A stretch of 64,000 bases of DNA from Bacteroidales bacterium. Its GTDB lineage: Bacteria > Bacteroidota > Bacteroidia > Bacteroidales > F082. The stretch covers positions 1 through 64,000 of the forward strand of contig JAEETH010000006.1 in the NCBI GenBank assembly GCA_016290215.1, written 5' to 3'. The notes under the pieces are model-generated. The model did not search any database. It saw only the letters and a list, made by a program, of their open reading frames with translations, and was not told the origin of the DNA. The translations under genes and the position numbers were made by a program. Shown here piece by piece: positions 34,489 through 43,706 of this stretch. The stretch's first letter is position 1; every line of letters begins with the position of its first letter.

Positions 34489-35967
34489 TTATGGATGATT
34501 TGGACAAAAATTGTTAATTTTACGGACAATGGTATTGTGTCCAACCAATGCCTCTGCGGATTCTATGGCGGTCAAAGAAACCCCACAAAGACCATGAATA
34601 TTGACATTCTGTCCCGTCAGGAAAAGATTCTTAACTTTCGTTGCCACAGATATTTGCGAGAGCATCAGGTTATTGCTGTCCTTTTGGAAGCCATAGTTGG
34701 ATCCCTCTTTGTTTCCGTAATAATCACGGATGGTAAGCGGGGAAGCAGCAAAACAAAACTCTATACTATTACGAAAAACTGGATATTTCAAACTCATGCA
34801 ATCCAGCACTTTATCCATCATTTTTTGCTTCCACGACAAATAATCAGCTCCACGATGGCCACTCGTTGTTTGCTCCCACGACCTGACTTGTTCGAACGCC
34901 ATCGGACAAATGACAACTATCGTTTGGGCAAAAATGCCTTGGTTTTCGACGGGCGGGGTGACATACATCATACTTTGTGGCCATTCGTCAGCATGGGCAA
35001 GACAGAACGTCGGATGATTGATATACGGAATCGTGTTTTCTTTCAACTTCACAAAAACCTTGAAGCTCGACATCGTTTCGGGCACCGACTGAACACGTTG
35101 CTTGAATGCCGTTGTAAAAGCTTGACTGTCAATTATCTTCAGCAACACATCAGGATGCATGGCGGAAATATAACTGTCGGCTTGATAGGTATTCCCTTTT
35201 TGGGTTACCACTTGGGTCACTTGTCGATTATCGACCTCAATCCGAACCACTTTCTCATTGGCAACAACCTGACCACCAGCATTTTCAATCACTTGGGCCA
35301 AAGCATCAGCCATTTGTTGACTTTCGCCCACAAATTGGTACGTCCCGTTGATATGCAAGGTGCTCAACAAGGCATGGATATAGGCTGGTGTTGTTTCCCC
35401 CGGGCCACCAATCAATGGACTCAAATAACCCAATAAAGATTTCAGTTTTACATCAGTTAAATATTTGTCCATCAGCTGATTGACAGAACCCAGGAAATCA
35501 TCGCTATGCGAAAGGCCATTTTCGGGAGCCTCATGCAAATAGAACAATTCCTCCTCTTCAGTAAGCTCAAAAAGTCGGTCGACGTAAGCTTTGATTTGCT
35601 CTTTTTCATCGGGAAAACAATCGGAAAGATAGTCGACAAACCGATCTTTTCCTTTGGGCAAACGATAAGTCACGTTTTCATCGACAAAGCTCACTTCATC
35701 ATTCGTGTCTTCATCGGTTGGACGCAGTTTTATCTTGTCCATAACGCCCAAATAATCAAACAATTTGCGAAGGTTGCCGCCTTCCTGAAAACCGCCAAAG
35801 ATGTGCATTCCCGTTGGAAAACGTACACCATTCCGCTTGAAGGTCTGCAAACCACCACCAATGATGGCGTTTTTCTCCAACACGGTCACTTGATAGCCTT
35901 CCTTGGCTAATAAGGCTCCCGTCACCAAACCTCCAATTCCACCTCCTATGACGACACAAGTTTTCAT
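34489..35967 (-). CDS. CrtI/CrtISO-like FAD-dependent oxidoreductase
   Basis: The 492-residue flavoprotein starts with the dinucleotide motif VVIGGGIGGLVTGALLAKEGY (Gly8-Gly13), followed by VLEKNAIIGGG. It ends with the FAD-binding LTGQNVNIHGLCGV block, as in phytoene desaturases and carotenoid isomerases. It might desaturate or isomerise the conjugated chain, which suits a polyene pathway. The start ATG overlaps the stop codon of the MMPL-acyltransferase gene by 4 bases. Its coding sequence carries no repeat insertion, unlike its upstream neighbour. Confidence 0.87.
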   Translation of the reverse strand: MKTCVVIGGGIGGLVTGALLAKEGYQVTVLEKNAIIGGGLQTFKRNGVRFPTGMHIFGGFQEGGNLRKLFDYLGVMDKIKLRPTDEDTNDEVSFVDENVTYRLPKGKDRFVDYLSDCFPDEKEQIKAYVDRLFELTEEEELFYLHEAPENGLSHSDDFLGSVNQLMDKYLTDVKLKSLLGYLSPLIGGPGETTPAYIHALLSTLHINGTYQFVGESQQMADALAQVIENAGGQVVANEKVVRIEVDNRQVTQVVTQKGNTYQADSYISAMHPDVLLKIIDSQAFTTAFKQRVQSVPETMSSFKVFVKLKENTIPYINHPTFCLAHADEWPQSMMYVTPPVENQGIFAQTIVVICPMAFEQVRSWEQTTSGHRGADYLSWKQKMMDKVLDCMSLKYPVFRNSIEFCFAASPLTIRDYYGNKEGSNYGFQKDSNNLMLSQISVATKVKNLFLTGQNVNIHGLCGVSLTAIESAEALVGHNTIVRKINNFCPNHP

Positions 35968-38900
35968 TTCAGAAAGGTTTGAGTGTCAATGCTATTTTCA
36001 CAAATCGGCAACTCCTGCCCTTCCAGCATGAAATGCAAGTTGTCGGGGATGTAACTCGTGTGGGAAGCTATCAAGTGTTTGTCCTCATCGGCTTCCACGG
36101 CATAGACTTGCGCGTCGCGATGCACCAAGGCGATGGTCCAAGCCAACTCGCCAATGCCACTGTTTTTCACCAAAATGCTTTGACTATTTAATGCATCTAT
36201 TTCGGCTGCGTGGGCGCGGATGCGCTTCAGGTTGCGGCGACATTCACGTTCCGTGTCGTTGCCTTTGTAGATGTACTTGTAGCGCACAAAAGGCAGCACA
36301 TATTCCGTGTCCTCGCGTTGATTCCTGATTTCCTCGAAATGCTCAATGTAATACTTGTGGAACTGAGAGGTCAAGGCGCGGGCCTCCATGGATTTCACTT
36401 CTTCGCTTGACATTCTCTGCCCGATTTCAACATAAAGCTGACCCTCGCGCAGCACAAAGTCGTTTTTCGGCATCACATGGTTGGCACCATGAACAAAAAC
36501 AGGCAGAATATCGACATTCAAGGCTTGCGCCAGTTGGAAGGCACCTTTGTGGAAACGCTGGATGTCGCCTGTCACCGAGCGCGTGCCTTCGGGATAAACC
36601 ACCACAGAATAGCCTCGCTCGACCAAAGATTTCAGTCGTTCCACGTTTTTGTCGTAGCCATCAGAAACAGGATAAAACTCAGCAAACCTGATAATTACAC
36701 CATACATTGGGTTTTTCCAGACCCAATCGGTAGTCAGCAGGACCACCTTGGGGTTGAGCATCATCGTGCAAAGCAAATCAAGGTGCGACTGATGGTTGGC
36801 TATAATGACAGCGGGCTTCTCGAAGGTCTCTCCGTACTTGTTATCGAGGCTAAACTTCACGCCGGGCAAGGCTTTTAATGCCAACCGCATGAAGAAAGCG
36901 ATCATCTGATGATAACGATAACGCTTCTTTTCCGACTTGGGCACCAAAATAATATAAAGTAGTGTTAGTGGCGTGATAAGCACAAAGGCAAAGATGAAGA
37001 ATACCAAGAACGTCAAGAAGGTGAAAACCATGCGTTTCAAGGTCAGCGGCACCTGACGAAGTTGGCCTTTCTTTTTGGTCAGCCAGCCGAAGGTGAAAGG
37101 TGGCAGATAGCAAGCCATGAGCACCACCACCGCCATCCCGATGATGGCCACCTCAGCCAAGGAACGCATGGCGGGATGCTTGGCGAAGATCAAGGCACCG
37201 ATGCCGATAAACATGAGGATACCGCTGAGGATGACGCTGTTGCGGTAGTTTTTCAGCATCCGCTTGCCATAGGTGTATTCATGCAGCAGTCCTTCGGTGA
37301 TATAGATGGTGTAATCGTCGCCCTGACCGAAGATGAACGTCGCCAAGATGATGTTGACGATGTTGAACTTGATGCCGCCCAGATGCATGATGCCCAAAAT
37401 CCAGGTCCAACCCACCGTCAGCGGCAAGAAGGCCAAAAGGGCCAACTCCAAGCGCCCAAATGATAGGCAGAGGAAGAAGAACACCACGATGCTGCACACA
37501 TAAAGGATGTAGTCGAAGTCGGACGAAAGCGCGTTGACCAAGTTGTTGCCCACGTCGCTGATGCTGAAGGTAAAGCCATTAGAAACCAAGGTCCCTGAGC
37601 CTGTCGAAGGGCCGACCACTTGAGGTCCCTGAGCCTGTCGAAGGGCCGTTTCTTCTAGATTGCTTCGTTCCTCGCAATGACGTGAAGCGGACCCTACTGG
37701 AATCTGCCTAATCTGTTCTTTCACCGCCTCCGACACCTCCACAGGTACCCTAACAAAGTTGACCACACGAGCCAACGAGTCATGCTGCAACATATAGTTG
37801 CCACACAATGCCATCAACGGCTCCATCTCGTTTTCCTGCAATGGCTGGTAGTCTTTGGTGATGCCATCCGTGAAGGTAGAGAAGGCATTTTCGGTAAAGC
37901 CGGCTTTCACGGCTTCTGTCTGCACTTGCTCGGCAAGATCGGCATGACGTTGCCAGAACTCCTGCCACAGCACCAACGACCGCTCTTGTTGCTCCACCGA
38001 AGGCAGCAGGCCGTCCATGCCCGAGATGTTGTATTTCACGCTGTCGGGAACCACTTGTCGCAAGTGAGCCATCATCGTTTCGTTTTGCCTTATGGCCTCT
38101 TGAAAATCGGGGGCTTCTGAAACCACATAAATCAAGTCTGTCTCGCCTTCTTTTTGCAGCGACTCGCTCAGCAAGGCCAAATCTTCCTGCTGCTGTTGTG
38201 TCATGTAGTTGATGTTGTGCAGGTCGGCATCGAAGGCGGTGTCTTGGCTGTAATAACTGAGTATCAGCGTGATGATAACCAAAGGCCAAAAAGCGTACAA
38301 TTTGACCTTGCGCCAAGTCTCGGAGGGTGCCTTGCCATCGTCGACGAAGAGTTTTTTCGTCTTTTTGGGCACCACGGCAAACAGGGGCAGGAAAACCATC
38401 ACAAAGAGGATGGTGCCTATCAAAGTCAGGGCACCGAAGAGTCCGAGGTCGCGCATGGCCTCAGCCTTGACGAACATCAGGCAGGCGAAGGCCGCCACCG
38501 TGGTCAGGTTGCCGATGACCAAAGGCTGGATGACATCTTTCAAGGCCTCGCGCTTGTTGGTCTCCTGCTTGATGTGGTCGAGGTAATGCAAGGGATAGTT
38601 GACCGCGATGCCCACGATGACCGAGCCGATGCCCACCACGATGATGGAGATACTCGACTTGAACAAGGCGATGACCGCCAGGGCAAAGACCCAGCCGAAG
38701 AGGATGGAGATGCCGAGCCAAAGCAGGTTGCGCTTGCGTGCCATGGTGAACATCAGGATGCCGAATATCAGCACAATAGCCAAGGTAACGGAAACGAAGC
38801 TGTCTTTCTTGATTTGCTGCGCATTGGTGACGGCGATGGTGGGCGCACCCACAGCCGAGATATGCACTTCGGGATGCTCCGCTTCAGTTTGGGCTATCAC

Positions 38901-39623
38901 TTGGTCCAACAAACTGACAATCTTCGCATTGCCTTGGGTGTCACTGCCCGAAAACGGCGACGAGAAGAAGGCAAAACCTTTGTCGCCGCGCTCGTTGAAG
39001 AGATATTCGTCCTCCATGCGGTAGCCTTGCGTCGGGTTAAGCACATTCAGCCGCTGCAAGGTGGGAGAATACAGGTTGAGCGGGTCGGCCTTAATGCCGT
39101 CGACGACGAAACCTGCCGTGGGCATCGACAGCACCCGCTTGATGTTGGCCATGCTGGTCACGACGTGGTCGGGGTCGGCGAGCAAGGAATCCATGCGGCG
39201 GTAGTCACTCTCGGTAAGAAACAGCGGCTGGTTCTCGCGAATGAAATCCATGGCATCAAACACCTGGCTGCCGTCGACTTTGCAGCGCAAGTCGCTGACC
39301 AGCTGTGTGGTGTCGCATTCTTGCCACCGTTGTTCAAAGGCATCCATGGCATCCATCAAGGCGTCGAGGGCCTCGTCGCCAACGAGTTGTGTGGTGTCGG
39401 CAGAGAAGATAATGGTCACCCGACCTTGGTCGCTCATGTCGTTGTAGACTGAGGTGTAGCGTTCCTTCTCGGGGTCGGTGGGCAGGAAGTCGGTGATGTT
39501 TTCCTTGTAGTCCAGACGCAGGGCTGAGAGCACGCACAAGCCCAAGACGAAGGCCATCAAGAAGATGGAAAAGGGCTTGTTGCGCGACAGGCGGTCGTAA
39601 ATATCAAGGAAGAACTTATTCAT
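35964..39623 (-). CDS. MMPL/RND exporter fused to a PlsC acyltransferase and a C-terminal methyltransferase-like domain
   Basis: The 1219-residue protein has an MMPL/RND-type exporter (about 1-860) with two large periplasmic loops and 11-12 membrane helices. A PlsC domain follows (about 890-1080; NHQSHLD near 941-947 and EGTR near 1010). A short segment with VYAVEADEDKHL (near 1170-1180) looks like a reduced SAM-methyltransferase fold. In aryl-polyene systems MMPL proteins carry the lipid-linked pigment to the outer membrane; fusing the acyltransferase would couple attachment and export. About 31 residues (647-678) come from dispersed repeats at 37589-37683 and include RHCEERSN and LRQAQGP. 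They lie in a periplasmic loop and keep the frame. Confidence 0.87.
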   Translation of the reverse strand: MNKFFLDIYDRLSRNKPFSIFLMAFVLGLCVLSALRLDYKENITDFLPTDPEKERYTSVYNDMSDQGRVTIIFSADTTQLVGDEALDALMDAMDAFEQRWQECDTTQLVSDLRCKVDGSQVFDAMDFIRENQPLFLTESDYRRMDSLLADPDHVVTSMANIKRVLSMPTAGFVVDGIKADPLNLYSPTLQRLNVLNPTQGYRMEDEYLFNERGDKGFAFFSSPFSGSDTQGNAKIVSLLDQVIAQTEAEHPEVHISAVGAPTIAVTNAQQIKKDSFVSVTLAIVLIFGILMFTMARKRNLLWLGISILFGWVFALAVIALFKSSISIIVVGIGSVIVGIAVNYPLHYLDHIKQETNKREALKDVIQPLVIGNLTTVAAFACLMFVKAEAMRDLGLFGALTLIGTILFVMVFLPLFAVVPKKTKKLFVDDGKAPSETWRKVKLYAFWPLVIITLILSYYSQDTAFDADLHNINYMTQQQQEDLALLSESLQKEGETDLIYVVSEAPDFQEAIRQNETMMAHLRQVVPDSVKYNISGMDGLLPSVEQQERSLVLWQEFWQRHADLAEQVQTEAVKAGFTENAFSTFTDGITKDYQPLQENEMEPLMALCGNYMLQHDSLARVVNFVRVPVEVSEAVKEQIRQIPVGSASRHCEERSNLEETALRQAQGPQVVGPSTGSGTLVSNGFTFSISDVGNNLVNALSSDFDYILYVCSIVVFFFLCLSFGRLELALLAFLPLTVGWTWILGIMHLGGIKFNIVNIILATFIFGQGDDYTIYITEGLLHEYTYGKRMLKNYRNSVILSGILMFIGIGALIFAKHPAMRSLAEVAIIGMAVVVLMACYLPPFTFGWLTKKKGQLRQVPLTLKRMVFTFLTFLVFFIFAFVLITPLTLLYIILVPKSEKKRYRYHQMIAFFMRLALKALPGVKFSLDNKYGETFEKPAVIIANHQSHLDLLCTMMLNPKVVLLTTDWVWKNPMYGVIIRFAEFYPVSDGYDKNVERLKSLVERGYSVVVYPEGTRSVTGDIQRFHKGAFQLAQALNVDILPVFVHGANHVMPKNDFVLREGQLYVEIGQRMSSEEVKSMEARALTSQFHKYYIEHFEEIRNQREDTEYVLPFVRYKYIYKGNDTERECRRNLKRIRAHAAEIDALNSQSILVKNSGIGELAWTIALVHRDAQVYAVEADEDKHLIASHTSYIPDNLHFMLEGQELPICENSIDTQTFLK
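37589..37683. repeat. Two 25-bp repeats and one 27-bp repeat inside the exporter gene
   Basis: Two direct copies beginning AGGTCCCTGAGCCTGTCGAA lie at 37589-37613 and 37623-37647. A second type, containing ATTGCTTCGTTCCTCGCAAT, lies at 37657-37683. All are in frame with the exporter and encode PSTGSG, LRQAQGP and RHCEERSN. Confidence 0.9.
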
Positions 39624-39706
39624 GGTTTTATTTTATCAAGAATTAGTGAATTTCAGAATTTCTTATTTCGGGTCTTCGTTTGGGACTTCATTTTTGAATT
39701 TTCATG

Positions 39707-39806
39707 GAATTAGAGAGGAAAAATCTGCGATTTTCTTTCTCCCTATTCTCAGCACCGCAGGTGCAGTATTTCAGTATTCTTTATGCGATTCATTTTTCTC
39801 TAATTC
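39707..39806. repeat. Inverted-repeat hairpin element between exporter and glycosyltransferase genes
   Basis: The left arm GAATTAGAGAGGAAAAATCT (39707) pairs with the right arm, which ends ATTTTTCTCTAATTC at 39806, with a few bulges. A small palindrome, GCACCGCAGGTGC, lies inside. It has no coding capacity. The rest of the 211-bp gap (39624-39834) is AT-rich. Confidence 0.5.
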
Positions 39807-39834
39807 TCTAATTCTTGACATTAATAATTTCCTC

Positions 39835-40593
39835 TTATTGTTTTCGGAGAAGTCGTGAAGGCCAACCGTAGACGAGCGCCACGAGGCAAAGTATGGTGTT
39901 CAGCACAGTAATGCGGAAGAAGTCCCAAAACGGCCTGAAATGCGTGACGCGGTCCTCGGGATAAATCACGTTGACCTTGATGGGCACCAAGTCGGTGCCA
40001 CGCCAAGCGGAGAAGACGAGCAACTCCAGCTCGGCCTCGTAGCGATAAGTGAGCAGGGCGAGGCAAGGCATGTTGTTCAAAGGATACAGCCGATAGCCCG
40101 TCTGTGTGTCGGGCAGGTCGATGCCCGTCTGCACCCTGAACCAGAAATTGGAAAACTTGTTGGCGAAGGTGTTCTTACCAGGCATGTTGTCCTGCTTCAG
40201 GTTGCGGCTGCCCACAATCAAGGCGCCAGGATGTTGCTCCAAGGCCGACACAAACAGCGGGATGTCCTCGGGGAAGTGCTGTCCGTCGCTGTCGATGGTG
40301 AGGGCATAGTCGAAGCCCATGGCTTTGGCTTTCTCGAAGCCTTGTTTGAGGGCATAGCCTTTGCCACGGTTGCGGCCATAGTCGACCACGGTGATACGCT
40401 CGCCGAATGAAGCCAAGACTTCAGCCGAATGGTCGGTGCAGCCGTCGTTGACGACGATGACATCGGCGCAATAATTCAGCACCCGTTCCACCACATCGCG
40501 CAGCGTGCCGCTATTGTTGTAGGTCGGCATGACGGTGCAGACCTTCAGCTGCCGCATCTTGGTTGGTATCGCTATGGCATCAGAGGGGTTCAT
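39835..40593 (-). CDS. Family 2 glycosyltransferase (dolichyl-phosphate-mannose-synthase-like)
   Basis: The 252-residue enzyme has VCTVMPTYNNSGTLRDVVE at the start of the GT-A fold, VVNDGCTDHS, the metal/nucleotide motif TIDSDGQHFPED and the acceptor-side RYEAELELL region. The last 30 residues are hydrophobic and could anchor it to the membrane. It would add a sugar to a lipid acceptor, perhaps the polyene lipid; the sugar is unknown. The ATG (40591-40593) lies inside the 3' end of the dehydratase gene; a start twelve codons later is possible. The longer upstream frame is overlap with that gene. Confidence 0.82.
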   Translation of the reverse strand: MNPSDAIAIPTKMRQLKVCTVMPTYNNSGTLRDVVERVLNYCADVIVVNDGCTDHSAEVLASFGERITVVDYGRNRGKGYALKQGFEKAKAMGFDYALTIDSDGQHFPEDIPLFVSALEQHPGALIVGSRNLKQDNMPGKNTFANKFSNFWFRVQTGIDLPDTQTGYRLYPLNNMPCLALLTYRYEAELELLVFSAWRGTDLVPIKVNVIYPEDRVTHFRPFWDFFRITVLNTILCLVALVYGWPSRLLRKQ

Positions 40594-40957
40594 AACTGAA
40601 AGTCGACGATATTTTGGAATAAACGACGGTCTCATCTGCGATGACGACTTGGGTCTTGCAGCCGTTTTCGATTTCCGAGAAATTGGAAAAGTTGAAGCAC
40701 ACCTCTTTACCTTCCTCGGGTACCAGCACATTGAGGTATTTGATGTTCTTGGAGGCCTTCAGATACAGCGGTCGGCCCATTTTATGTTGCAGCACCTCGC
40801 CAGCAGTCTTCAGCAGGCATGCCCCCGGGGTGATGGGATTGCCAGGAAAATGGGCTTGATACACAGGATGCTCAGGGTTGCAGCGCAGCTTTGCCGTGAA
40901 GCTGGTGTCGGTGTCGTCAATGGATTCTAATATGAAGAGGTTGTCCAAAAAGTGCAT
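40580..40957 (-). CDS. FabA/FabZ-like hot-dog dehydratase
   Basis: The 125-residue single hot-dog protein has the dehydratase active-site segment QAHFPGNPITPG with catalytic His36. It would remove water from 3-hydroxyacyl-ACP to give the trans-alkene units of the polyene, matching the ApeI/ApeP role. The family's usual length is 140-160, so it is slightly short. It overlaps the glycosyltransferase gene by 14 bases. Upstream is the inserted ATP-binding gene (41018-42964), which breaks the operon at this point. Confidence 0.85.
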   Translation of the reverse strand: MHFLDNLFILESIDDTDTSFTAKLRCNPEHPVYQAHFPGNPITPGACLLKTAGEVLQHKMGRPLYLKASKNIKYLNVLVPEEGKEVCFNFSNFSEIENGCKTQVVIADETVVYSKISSTFSYEPL

Positions 40958-41017
40958 TTGTGTTTTCGTTTATGAAGAGGCAAAAATAAAGATTTCATTT
41001 AGAGATTATATAATGAT

Positions 41018-42964
41018 TTATGCATCTGCATCTTTTTGTTTTGCCCGGTATTTTTGTCTTGGATGATTGGGAATGTTCTCATACATTTTTTCTATGACAT
41101 CTGTCATTTGAGGTAAAATCTTATTTCTAAGATACTTCCTGTCTCGTCCAATAAAAGCGGAAATGTCATCCAGTGTACGCCATTCAGCACAATATTCAAC
41201 AATTATTTTTCTCAACATTTCCCTTGAAAAGTGTTTTTTTGAGGTTGCCACCTTTTGGTCAGAGGTTGCCACCTTTTGGTCAGAGGTTGCCACCTTTTGG
41301 TCAGAGGTTGCCACCTTTTGGTCGGAGGTTGCCACCTTTTGGTCGGAGGTTGCCACCTTTTGGTCGGAGGTTGCCACCTTTTGGTCGGAGGTTGCAACCT
41401 TTTGGTCGGAGGTTGCAACCTTTTGGTCAGAGGTTGCAACCTTTTCCATCGAATTCACATCCATACCATATACATGATATCTGGTTCCTCTTCCGCGTCC
41501 CGAAGATACCAACAACTGTTGAGAACACATCTTACTTAACATTTTTGTGATGTCTGCCCGATGCATATTTAACGCATACTGCAGACGTTCATTTGTAATT
41601 TCCTCTTCCGAGTATGCCAATGCCAAAGTTAAGAGTTGTTCGTGCGGAACCTGCTCCAATTGATCTCCAAAGTGTTCAGATAACCCATTTTTAACTTCCT
41701 CATCCAACATTGATTCCATCGACATTGTTAGTACAACCTTGTTTGGTTTGCTTTTTTCTTCAATATATGGACGCTTCCAGTTCAATTCTTCCCACCCACG
41801 AATAATTTTGTCTGCACCACTACCCGCTTTTTCCGCAGACCCCAAGAATGTAAACATGGTTTGAAGATATTTGTTTCTGCATACACTTTCACCCCCTTTG
41901 TAATACTGTTTCAGTGAAATCAACATGATGCCTGGATTTGAGAAAACCATCTTATTGGGATATTTATAGATGTTTAACGAGGCGTTTTCCGTGTAATCCG
42001 CATGAACCAATGCATTTGCCAACGCTTCTCTGACTGCCACATGAGCAGGTGTTTCGGTTTTTCTTTGATTACCTTCCAACATAAAAGGCTTTGGCAAGAA
42101 ATTTTGAAGCACAGGCAACACCCGACTGTAAAACTGAAACAAATTTGACTCCCAGTTTCCATCAGGACAAATGCGATTTATCCACCTGTCTTGGGGATCT
42201 TGGATTTCTTGATAATCAGGAAAGAAATTAGGATTCTCATCCATAATGGCACTATAGGTTCCGAACATCAAAAGTCCAGCATACGTCAAGCCATATTCTC
42301 CAGTTTTTCTGTCTTTTCTGAACACATTCAGTTTCTCCAAAAAAACGTCCTCCGACAATGCATTCCATACATGGTCTGGATTCCATTGTTCAAATCTGCG
42401 GCGATACTGTTTGATTGATTCTGGGTCTAAATCTTTCTTACCAAAATTCTTTAGAATTCTTCCATCTATGGGACTTGACAGATTTGCATCGGCAAACATA
42501 CTATTGATTTCCTCCCGAGAACAATGGTAATCACCATCAAGGTCACGCCTGAAGGTTCCTGTGTAAGGGTCAAGCCCGCAATAGACAGGCCTCAGACTCC
42601 TATCAACCCTTGGAATATAGAAAAACAAGAAATAAGCTCCGTTAAACTCAACCGCCTGTACATCATCTTCTTGCAACAACGCAATATTAACAACTTGTTT
42701 GTTGTGTATTCCGTTGAAGAAATCTTTTTTATATTTCTTCACCTGTTCTTTTGTGAGTCCATCGAGAAAGAACTGATCGTCTTTCTCCTTAATGCCAAAA
42801 ACAATAGCTCCACCATTTGTATTGGCAAACGATGAATAGGTCTCCCACATCGAATGCGGGAAACCGCCTTTTGCCGTCTTGAACTCCATATCACCAGACT
42901 CTTTATCTTGCAATAGCTGTTCTAACACTGGCTGTAAATCTTCATATTCGTAGATTCGTTTCAT
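41018..42964 (-). CDS. AlbA/Schlafen-like ATP-binding protein with a 10-unit heptapeptide repeat
   Basis: The 648-residue protein has an AlbA_2-type N-terminal domain (about 10-130, with MEFKTAKGGFPHSMWETYSS and NGGAIVFGIKE) and an ATPase region with REALANALVHADYTENAS (about 310-330). Winged-helix segments (about 430-500) follow, then ten tandem heptapeptides KVATSDQ (about 507-574) and a final helix-turn-helix region. Such proteins are usually predicted DNA- or nucleotide-binding regulators, and some are tied to defence. It does not belong to polyene biosynthesis and interrupts the cluster, so it is probably an insertion. Its repeat tract can change the linker length by whole 21-bp units without breaking the frame. 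Confidence 0.8.
   Translation of the reverse strand: MKRIYEYEDLQPVLEQLLQDKESGDMEFKTAKGGFPHSMWETYSSFANTNGGAIVFGIKEKDDQFFLDGLTKEQVKKYKKDFFNGIHNKQVVNIALLQEDDVQAVEFNGAYFLFFYIPRVDRSLRPVYCGLDPYTGTFRRDLDGDYHCSREEINSMFADANLSSPIDGRILKNFGKKDLDPESIKQYRRRFEQWNPDHVWNALSEDVFLEKLNVFRKDRKTGEYGLTYAGLLMFGTYSAIMDENPNFFPDYQEIQDPQDRWINRICPDGNWESNLFQFYSRVLPVLQNFLPKPFMLEGNQRKTETPAHVAVREALANALVHADYTENASLNIYKYPNKMVFSNPGIMLISLKQYYKGGESVCRNKYLQTMFTFLGSAEKAGSGADKIIRGWEELNWKRPYIEEKSKPNKVVLTMSMESMLDEEVKNGLSEHFGDQLEQVPHEQLLTLALAYSEEEITNERLQYALNMHRADITKMLSKMCSQQLLVSSGRGRGTRYHVYGMDVNSMEKVATSDQKVATSDQKVATSDQKVATSDQKVATSDQKVATSDQKVATSDQKVATSDQKVATSDQKVATSKKHFSREMLRKIIVEYCAEWRTLDDISAFIGRDRKYLRNKILPQMTDVIEKMYENIPNHPRQKYRAKQKDADA
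41241..41448 (-). repeat. Ten tandem 21-bp units inside the AlbA-like gene
   Basis: Plus-strand units start GAGGTTGC at 41241 and every 21 bases to 41430; the last is incomplete. Variants occur in blocks: GCCACC in the first seven, GCAACC in the last three, and GTCA or GTCG at the unit end. This pattern fits step-wise expansion. All six frames stay open across the tract, so open frames there on other strands are artefacts. Confidence 0.95.
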
Positions 42965-43075
42965 ATCCCAAAACCATTCATTATTTTCGAGGCAAATTTA
43001 GTTTTTTTCTTGGAAAATCCAGCCCCAGCAAATTTGCCATCCTCAGGTCTCACTCAACCCAAGGGCCTTGCTTGT

Positions 43076-43705
43076 TTATTCCGCAAAGACCTCTTCCCCT
43101 ATCGCCTCGTTCACCTTAATCTCTTCAAACCGAATCGAGGTAATCCCGCCGCCAGCTTCCACAAACTCCACGCGGCTGATGCCGTTGGTCTTCTTGTCGA
43201 AACGAAACACCAGCTGGCTGAACATGCGTTTCATGTCGCGGCGCTTGGGGGTCATGTCGGCGCGCCAAAAGCCATTGTCGTCATATAGAACGATGTCGAA
43301 AACCGTAGTGTCGAAGAGCTTCTTGCCCGAAGCGCTGCCCATAATGAGGTTCACCATGCCTTGGTACATGCGACCCGCATTGCCTTCCAAGACCTCAGCC
43401 TTGCCATCCGTCACCTTTACGAGGCGCTCACCGTTGACAACCAGTGCAAAAGCGTAAGGCGTAGTGTATTCCCAACGCATCCTGTCGGGCGCGGCGTAAT
43501 ACATCCTTCCTTCCGCTATCTGAGGCTCAGCCAACATCGACGAGGTCTTTTCCTGCACAAAACGGCATTGCATCGACTGCATCGAGGCGGCAGCCTTTGT
43601 TAGCGAAGCTATCACTTCATTACTTTGGCTTTCAGAAAGTTGCGTCTGCGCAGAAACTATCAAACTAAACGCAACGAACACGATGGATAACAGCAGTTTT
43701 TTCAT
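43076..43705 (-). CDS. LolA-like periplasmic lipid carrier
   Basis: The 209-residue protein has a signal peptide (1-19, ending VSAQ) and a LolA-like open beta-barrel pattern: QCRFVQEKTSSMLAEPQIAEGRM and YYAAPDRMRWEYTTPYAFALV. LolA proteins carry lipoproteins across the periplasm; cluster-encoded forms in aryl-polyene loci are thought to handle the pigment lipid with the MMPL exporter. It lies one base from the small transporter gene. After its end comes a 111-bp gap and the inserted AlbA-like gene, beyond which the pathway resumes. Confidence 0.87.
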   Translation of the reverse strand: MKKLLLSIVFVAFSLIVSAQTQLSESQSNEVIASLTKAAASMQSMQCRFVQEKTSSMLAEPQIAEGRMYYAAPDRMRWEYTTPYAFALVVNGERLVKVTDGKAEVLEGNAGRMYQGMVNLIMGSASGKKLFDTTVFDIVLYDDNGFWRADMTPKRRDMKRMFSQLVFRFDKKTNGISRVEFVEAGGGITSIRFEEIKVNEAIGEEVFAE

Positions 43706-43706
43706 C

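Noticed and set aside
38154..39452. 432-codon plus-strand open frame
   Set aside because: It is antisense to the MMPL exporter; its composition is typical of a reversed membrane-protein gene.
41241..41448. Tandem 21-bp repeats considered as a CRISPR array
   Set aside because: The units are contiguous without spacers and are translated in frame as KVATSDQ.
41163..41550. Several open frames of 75-125 codons on both strands across the 21-bp repeat tract
   Set aside because: The repeat unit has no stop codon in any frame, so all six frames are open there. Only the long minus-strand gene has flanking domains.
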